This document shows positions 58,037-64,000 of a stretch of 64,000 bases of DNA, one piece after another. This DNA is from Piper betle (lineage: Eukaryota > Streptophyta > Magnoliopsida > Piperales > Piperaceae): NCBI GenBank assembly GCA_033002965.1, contig JAURVB010012375.1:62001-126000 (forward strand), read 5' to 3'. The position numbers were made by a program, and so were the translations under genes. Positions within the stretch are counted from its first letter, which is position 1. Every line of letters begins with the position of its first letter. Under the pieces are notes generated by a model, which worked only from the letters and a program-made list of their open reading frames with translations, had not been told where the DNA came from and searched no databases.

Positions 58037-58450
58037 CAGATTGTAATGAGATGTAAATAAGCAGATAAAAAAAGCAATCCGTGATTTGGTACTACTTGTG
58101 CGTGTATTATTTAAAATTGTGAGTTTTGTTTTTTCTTATAGGTTTTAATTGTTTTAGGGTTTTAGATTGTAATGAGATGCGTTAGAGGTTACATGCTTTG
58201 CAATATTTAAGAAATAAAAAAAAACAATCTGCGATTTGGTGGTAGTGCTTGTGTGTGCATTATTTAAAATTATGGGGCTTTGTCCGTTCTTATGGGTTTT
58301 GACTGTTCTAGGGTTAGATTGATAGTGAAAGGCATTAGAGGCTTGCATTTTGCAATTAAAAAAATAAAGTACTCTGCAATTCCGTTGTATTTGTGTTCAT
58401 AGCCTAATTATAATGTAGAGCTTTTTTTTGTTTGTTTTCATAGGTTTTCA
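58037..58450 (+). repeat. Three diverged tandem copies of about 145 bp just before the HDAC start
   Basis: Each copy has A-run, then 'CAATC(C/T)G(T/C)GATTTGGT', then 'TTATTTAAAATT', then an acceptor-like end and a T-rich phrase: CTTATAGGTTTTAATTG (58135), CTTATGGGTTTTGACTG (58279) and TTCATAGGTTTTCATCT (58435). The third one runs directly into the leader of the coding exon. In the second copy the AG of the acceptor is lost (ATGG). Confidence 0.7.
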
Positions 58451-58480
58451 TCTACTGTTGAATTGATCTCTTAGAGTGTG

Positions 58481-61400
58481 ATGGAGACTGGGGGCAATTC
58501 TCTCCCTTCCGGGCCTGATGGAGTTAAAAGGAAGGTTTCATATTTTTACGAACCTGAGGTGGGAAACTACTATTATGGTCAAGGTCACCCTATGAAGCCA
58601 CACCGTATTCGGATGACACATTCTCTACTGGCTCACTATAAACTATTGAATCACATGACTATTCTGAAGCCATTCCCAGCGAGAGAGAAGGATCTTTGCC
58701 GTTTTCATGCCGACGATTACGTGTCGTTTTTAATGGGCATTACACCAGAGACGCAGCAGGATCAACTCAGGGCATTGAAGAGGTTTAACGTCGGAGAAGA
58801 CTGTCCAGTGTTTGATGGCCTATTTTCTTTTTGCCAGACATATGCTGGTGGCTCGGTTGGAGGTGCTGTTAAACTAAATAAGGCACAATCTGATATTGCT
58901 ATCAACTGGGCCGGCGGTCTTCACCATGCCAAGAAGTGTGAGGCTTCTGGCTTCTGCTATGTCAATGACATTGTCCTTGCAATATTGGAACTGCTCAAAA
59001 CATTTGAGGTTAGTTAATTTCTAGACAGATTTCACTCGCAATAGTTGTTTTTGATACTGTGAATTACTTTAGTTTCATGTACTTGGGGAATATTGTTATG
59101 GTTCAAATTCTAAGCTAGCTTCTTATGAATATTCATTACATCAATGGCTGTTTATCCATTCAGCATGTTTATCGACTGAATTATATGTGTCATTTACTTA
59201 ATGAAAAACACTAATGCAGGCTAGAACTATTGTTAGGGCTAAAATTCTAAGCTAATTTCTTATGAATATTCATTATGTGTTAATAGCTGTTTCTCCATTC
59301 AAGATGTTTATGGACTGAATTATATATGTCATTTAATTAATAAAAGAACACTGATACAGGATAGAGCTATAGCTGTCGTGTCTATAATGTGCTGTTTCTT
59401 TACTGGACATATCATAAGTTTTTTTAAAAAAAAAGAAATGGAAAACAAGGAAAAATGGTCTTAATTTAAATCAGTGGTTGGTAAGGAACTTTTGAATCTT
59501 CCTATTGGTACTATGGCACTTTTTTGCAATCGTTGGTTTAGTAATTTAAAAAGACAAGATGCAACCTTTGAGCTCTCTCTTTTTGTTGTTTAGGATAAAA
59601 AAGATTTCTGTTTAATCTTTGAAATTTATGCTGTTAAAATATGGCTTCTGTTGTACCATTTTACTTATATTGTTTTGATCTGTTCTTGTTATGTCTTACA
59701 TCTATATTTTTTGAGCAATTGTATTTACTATTTGCCATTTAAGTTGCTTACATGTCTCGATTTCTGTACTTATGATGCCAGCGTGTGCTTTATGTTGATA
59801 TTGATATCCACCATGGTGATGGTGTGGAAGAGGCTTTCTACACAACCGACAGGGTAATGACTGTTTCATTCCATAAATTTGGTGACTACTTTCCTGGTAC
59901 AGGCGACATGCGTGACATTGGACATGGAAAAGGGAAATATTATTCACTGAATGTGCCATTAGATGATGGCATTGATGATGAAAGTTATCAGTCCTTGTTT
60001 AAACCAATCGTGGGGAAAGTTATGGAAATGTTCAAGCCTGGAGCAGTAGTTCTTCAGTGTGGCGCAGACTCTTTGTCAGGAGATAGATTGGGATGCTTCA
60101 ATCTTTCAATCAAAGGACATGCAGAGTGTGTAAGATTCATGAGGTCCTTCAATGTGCCATTGCTGCTGCTAGGAGGTGGAGGGTATACAATCAGAAATGT
60201 TGCTCGCTGCTGGTGCTATGAAGTATGAATTCAGCGACATATATTATTTATAAATTTAATATAATTGGTTTTCATAGCCAGTCTTCATCAGCAATATCAT
60301 TTTTTTTAGCAACCAAACGTGACCTTGTTTTATCTATTCTAATGAAAACATGGTGGTGTTTCTTAACAGACCGCAGTTGCAGTTGGAGAGGATATAGAGG
60401 ACAAAATGCCCTTTCATGAATATTATGAATATTTTGGTCCAGATTATACTCTTCATGTTGCTCCAAGTAACATGGAGAATAAAAACTCCCGGAAGTCATT
60501 GGAGGATACCAGGTCCAAGCTACTTGATAATCTTTCCAGGATCCGACATGCCCCAAGTGTTCCATTCCAGGAAAGACCACCTGATACTGAGCTTCCAGAG
60601 GTGAGTTACTAATAATTTTTGTTCTACTTGTATAGAACTGCCTGGATGCAGTTTTTCATTTTTAGGTCTTCTTTGGTGACATATTTCAGAAATGATTTGC
60701 TACTGGTTATGGTTGTGTGGATATGAAATAAGCCCAAGGAACTTTTCATTTTTATATGCCAAAGAGTCTCTCAATACATTGATGGAAGAAATAAGCATTT
60801 TTACCTTGGAGTTATTTGGCTCCTCAGCTAAAGAAACCACATTTCTATTGCACAGAATTATGATAATAGTGAAATGTTATTATGTTGTATCATGTAGGAA
60901 GCTTTCGTTGGCTTATCTTGTCAAATTAGTGCAGTGTGTTATTGCAGATTACCTTTTATGATAAGATCAACTTCAATTTGTATTAGAAGTTGTTTTTGTA
61001 CAGTATTTTCTTTAGAGTAGATGAGCATGCATGGCCTAGCTTTTGATGCAGCACGACCTTCTAATGACGGACCTATCTTGTACTCTTCTAGTATGTATAG
61101 TTATAATTTTTGTCCCAGGAAGGCTAAGGTGTAGAGTTGTTCCTGTTTCTATTGAGTTTTTATTTGTTAAACCTGCTTTGAAGTCATTGGAACGTTGTAG
61201 GCTTAGTTTAGAATAGTTGCTGCCTTTTAGTACTTTTTTGCCAAGTGTTTTGCCTACTCTCATGTATGAGGGGTATTTTTGTAACCTCCAGAATTGATGA
61301 ATTAAGAACTCGATCACAGGAGAGGTCAACCACTTTGATGTTTTTTTCAAAGTGAAGACTTCATCTCTATCCTGCTTTTCCTTCCTCTTCTTTCATATCA

Positions 61401-62517
61401 ATTTTCTATGTGTCCCTACCCTTTCTCATTCCATTGATGGTTATGGAGCTCTTTCTCTGTTTCTGGCCGTCATCATTATCTAATGGTTTGAACTTTGAAA
61501 TGTTTGGTTGCATCAATTATGCTTGAATTACTAAAGTCAGAGGTCATCATTGTCTCTATTATTTAGTTACGAGATGGTTTTTGGTACTTGCCAATCTGAA
61601 CCTGTCAGATCTGGATAATTGTGAATTTTAGAATCTGTTTATTGGCTCTGATTATTTTCATCGGTAGTAGAAGGGTGTAGTTGTAATGTTTGACTGTATA
61701 GAAACTTAACTTAACATGGTATTTGTTGCAGTTTGTTGATCACATACTTGATAAGTCATTAAGCATAATAATTCTTTTGTTTGATCAGGTGGATGAAGAT
61801 CAAGAAGATGCTGATGAGAGATGGGATCCTCATTCGGACATGGAAGTTGATAACTCTAACCAAGCTGATGAGCCTTTTCAGTTAGTATTTTATCTGTTTG
61901 CTATCTAACTTATTTTAGATTGTGTTTGCCTGCTTCTGTTCTTAGAAGTTGCTATTTTTCACCTTCAGGAAACTAGCTCCTGGCAATATTCAAAACATGA
62001 GGCTCAAGAAAGAAAATATTGATTCTGATTTTAAGGATCAGGTGATTCTCTTTCATGATAAGTCATGTTGCCCGGTAGTCAATTTCATGAATCTACTAGT
62101 TTCTTTTGTCTTTGTCATATATGCTCAATATTTTTAGCAGTTTTCTCCGTGTTTGTATTTGCATTGAATTTTGATGTTTTTTACTGCCTTGTGACATTTC
62201 TAATATCCGGTATCTATTTTCAGGAGGATCACAAAGGAAAAGTGGATGTTCTTAAATACCCAGAACCAACAGTGGAGGATACATCATCTTCCAAGGTTAA
62301 ACATCCCATTAGAAAGTCTTTGAAACATTCGGCTTTATATTGTGCTCGTTTTATTTTATCGAACAAATTTTGATATCATTGTGTGCCAAAATAGGCTCAA
62401 GGTGCAGACCCTATGTTGGTAGACGAACACGAAACTAAAGGCGATGTGAAGATGGAGACGGTGAATAGCCCAAACAAATCAAGTGAACCAGCTCTGCCCA
62501 CCTATCCAAAGTTGTAA
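58481..62517 (+). CDS. HDA19: Class I (RPD3-type) histone deacetylase, HDA19/HDAC1-like
   Basis: The enzyme removes acetyl groups from histone tails in the nucleus within co-repressor complexes. Seven coding exons join in frame to 519 residues: 58481-59008, 59782-60222, 60370-60600, 61789-61880, 61969-62041, 62224-62295 and 62395-62517. All introns have GT and AG ends. The start ATG gives [19 protein letters not shown], the family's usual N-terminus. Catalytic features are intact: the His pair in LHHAKK (148-149), DIDIHHGDG (182-190) with zinc-binding Asp and His, GADSLSGDR (from 270) with zinc-binding Asp, and GGGGY (307-311) with the catalytic Tyr. The acidic tail ([20 protein letters not shown]) and the length (about 500-520 in plants) fit HDA19. 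The tail exons are more divergent. I see no damage and predict function. Confidence 0.96.
59094..59365 (+). repeat. Tandem duplication of about 135 bp in HDAC intron 1
   Basis: CAAATTCTAAGCTAGCTTCT, TTATGAATATTCATTA and GACTGAATTATATGTGTCAT at 59103-59205 recur at 59240-59340 in order. Each copy ends near an acceptor-like ACTAATGCAGG or ACTGATACAGG. Neither is used in my model, since the true acceptor at 59780-59781 restores the protein. Confidence 0.8.
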
Positions 62518-62800
62518 AATTATACAACCGCAAGATGACACATTATTTCCATTGGAGGCCAAACAACGTCAAGCTATATGCATGCATGTCAGAATTTTGA
62601 GTTATGCAAATTTGGCTGCGGTGAAGTTGGGTAGCCGTTTGTACATACTCGGAGTTGTATGATCGAAGAAAAACATTGTAACTACTTCTGTCGGTGACCT
62701 TTTTGGTCTTCTCCTGACTATTTTTTTGACAACTATTGACGAACATTTTTTCAATAAAAGCATTCCTTGGGAAAACTTTGCAACCCTTAGGCTGAAGGAA
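62518..62800 (+). other. 3' untranslated region of the HDAC gene
   Basis: T-rich downstream sequence with AATAAAAG at 62752-62759 as a likely polyadenylation signal, about 235 bases after the stop codon. The copia scrap begins soon after. Confidence 0.6.
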
Positions 62801-62835
62801 GACATTGGGATCCTCGCCCCTTCACCCCCCTCTAC

Positions 62836-63160
62836 TTATGAGTGTGTTTTACAGAAACCTTGTGTCTCACGACTGTTATCATTCCCCGGCAAACTCAGCG
62901 CACGTGGAACGACGGTGAGTTTGCGAGTGAACAATTGATGAGATAATCTGCTAACGCCCTTTGTAAAAATATCAGCCATTTGATCAGTAGTTGAAATGTA
63001 GCGAACAAAAAGTATGCCATTCTGAACCCTCTCATGAATAGAGTGATCATCCAATTCGACATGTTTTGTACGATCATGAGAATAGGATTAGCATTTAAGT
63101 ACGTTGCACTTATAATGTCGCGCCAAATGCGAGGTATTGAGGGAGTTCGAACATTCAAGT
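62836..63160 (-). pseudogene. Copia RNase H C-terminal fragment
   Basis: On the minus strand the text reads PRIWRDIISATYLNANPI, a shifted DRTKHVELDDHSIHERVQN, and GILFVRYISTTDQMADIFTK, then GVSRLSHQLFTRKLTVV. This is the end of Ty1/copia RNase H, where the family has the order 'D..A..L..NP..H.RTKHIE.D.HF.RE' and 'V.T..Q.ADIFTK'. At least one frame change (near 63060) is present and no other copia domain is near, so it is an isolated scrap downstream of the HDAC gene. Confidence 0.85.
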
Positions 63161-64000
63161 CACTAGGCAGATGGAGGCTTTTTTATCCATGTATCACGAG
63201 TTTTGTTGTTGGGGGCAGTGAGCATCAAACGGAGCTTGCTCCCTCCATTGGATGAATAGCAAGTCTTCCGACTCTTCACCTCTTCCCTCCAACAGAGATC
63301 TGAGTTTCTTGTAGTTTAACGTGGAGTACTTCAAATTTAAATCGTATGCAAATGGAAGGTAATAGAGATTTTAGATGTCACAATGCCTCCTACGCTTCAC
63401 ACCATACCCAGGTGTCCACTAAAAGCGGTGAAGCTCAGACTGGGCAATCAAGTGGAGATGCAAGGGAAGAAGATGGTGGTGAGCTACAAGGTTTATGCTA
63501 CATAGAGGAGAAGATTGAAGGCCTTCTGAGGGATCAAATGAAGGAAATCGACTTCCTAAGATTCAATATATAGGGAGATATGGGTAGTTATGCACACTAA
63601 TTAAGTGGAAGAAATATGTATTTATTGATTTTTAAAGTAGAAGTGTATAAGTGTTCAAATAGTTACACTATTTGTGCCTTAAAACTATTTGTACCCTAAT
63701 GCTAATTTTTAATGTTATTTTTTACACCTTTAATGTTGTTAAAAGTGTAAATATTAATGGACCAATGAAACTATTAATAAACGGTAATATTATTAATTTC
63801 AAATTAAATAATTATTAATAGACCAATGAAACTACCATGCAAAATAAACCACAATGTAAGAAAGGCTAAAACACTACAAGATCAAACACGATATTAATGT
63901 AAATGGTTGAAAAAATACCTAGCCACTTTATATTAATTTAATTCAAAACATTTGGTAAAATAGCTTATAAAATAAATTGAGTTCTCCTTATACACAGCAA
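63161..64000. other. Unassigned, with a small open frame at 63346-63573
   Basis: The + frame of 75 codons reads MQMEGNRDFRCHNASYAS, then STKSGEAQTGQSSGDAREED and IEEKIEGLLRDQMKEIDFL. It is hydrophilic and ends in a possible short helix. I recognise no family and see no splice sites that would extend it with confidence. The rest to 64000 is AT-rich and empty; about 63640-63800 repeats TATTAATGGACCAATGAAAC-like phrases. Confidence 0.3.

Overview
The window is nuclear DNA of a flowering plant. The evidence is spliced genes with canonical GT/AG introns, a cutin-type GPAT, an RPD3-class histone deacetylase, an F-box locus, and the usual Athila, chromovirus (Tekay-like) and copia retrotransposons. 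The GC-rich first exon of the GPAT gene suggests a monocot; this is inference only. Two complete protein-coding genes are visible, both on the + strand: a two-exon glycerol-3-phosphate acyltransferase (12754-14805) and a seven-exon HDA19/HDAC1-type histone deacetylase (58481-62517). Almost everything else is repeat-derived.

Layout. 1-0.8 kb is unassigned. 0.8-9.1 kb is a decayed Athila element with a decayed charged 3' reading frame and a long 3' LTR that carries a 558-bp tandem duplication. 9.1-10.2 kb is an LTR fragment of the Tekay-like family. 10.2-12.7 kb is unassigned and leads to the GPAT gene. 15.0-16.5 and 20.5-21.2 kb are two related LTR-like remnants, and between them lies a terminal-inverted-repeat element set in (TA)n (17911-20479) with a second, internal foldback. 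21.7-26.2 kb is a minus-strand patchwork LTR element: copia LTRs and gag/RT scraps, chromovirus RNase H, integrase and LTR scraps, and a rearranged ribosomal protein S2 gene fragment. 27.0-28.2 kb is an F-box pseudogene (-). 30.7-31.0 kb holds two Aurora-kinase-like fragments head to head. 31.2-31.6 kb is a copia LTR end. 32.8-32.9 kb has a possible orphan first exon.

35.9-40.8 kb is an inverted Tekay LTR derivative with a tandem array of alternating short and long units, one of which holds a 1,017-bp hAT-like element. 40.8-52.2 kb is a defective Tekay-like element. 52.7-55.6 kb is further LTR debris with a 50-bp minisatellite. 55.6-58.45 kb is a set of duplicated 5'-leader/promoter segments leading into the histone deacetylase gene, and the last 1.2 kb holds a copia RNase H scrap and unassigned sequence.

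I see no operon-like or defence-like gene system. GPAT (extracellular lipid polyester synthesis) and HDA19 (transcriptional co-repression) have no visible functional link. The most unusual material is structural: the permuted RPS2 fragment in a chimeric retroelement, the nested foldback, the higher-order LTR array, the inverted Aurora fragments, and the serial duplication of the HDAC leader. All similarities and percentages are judged by eye.
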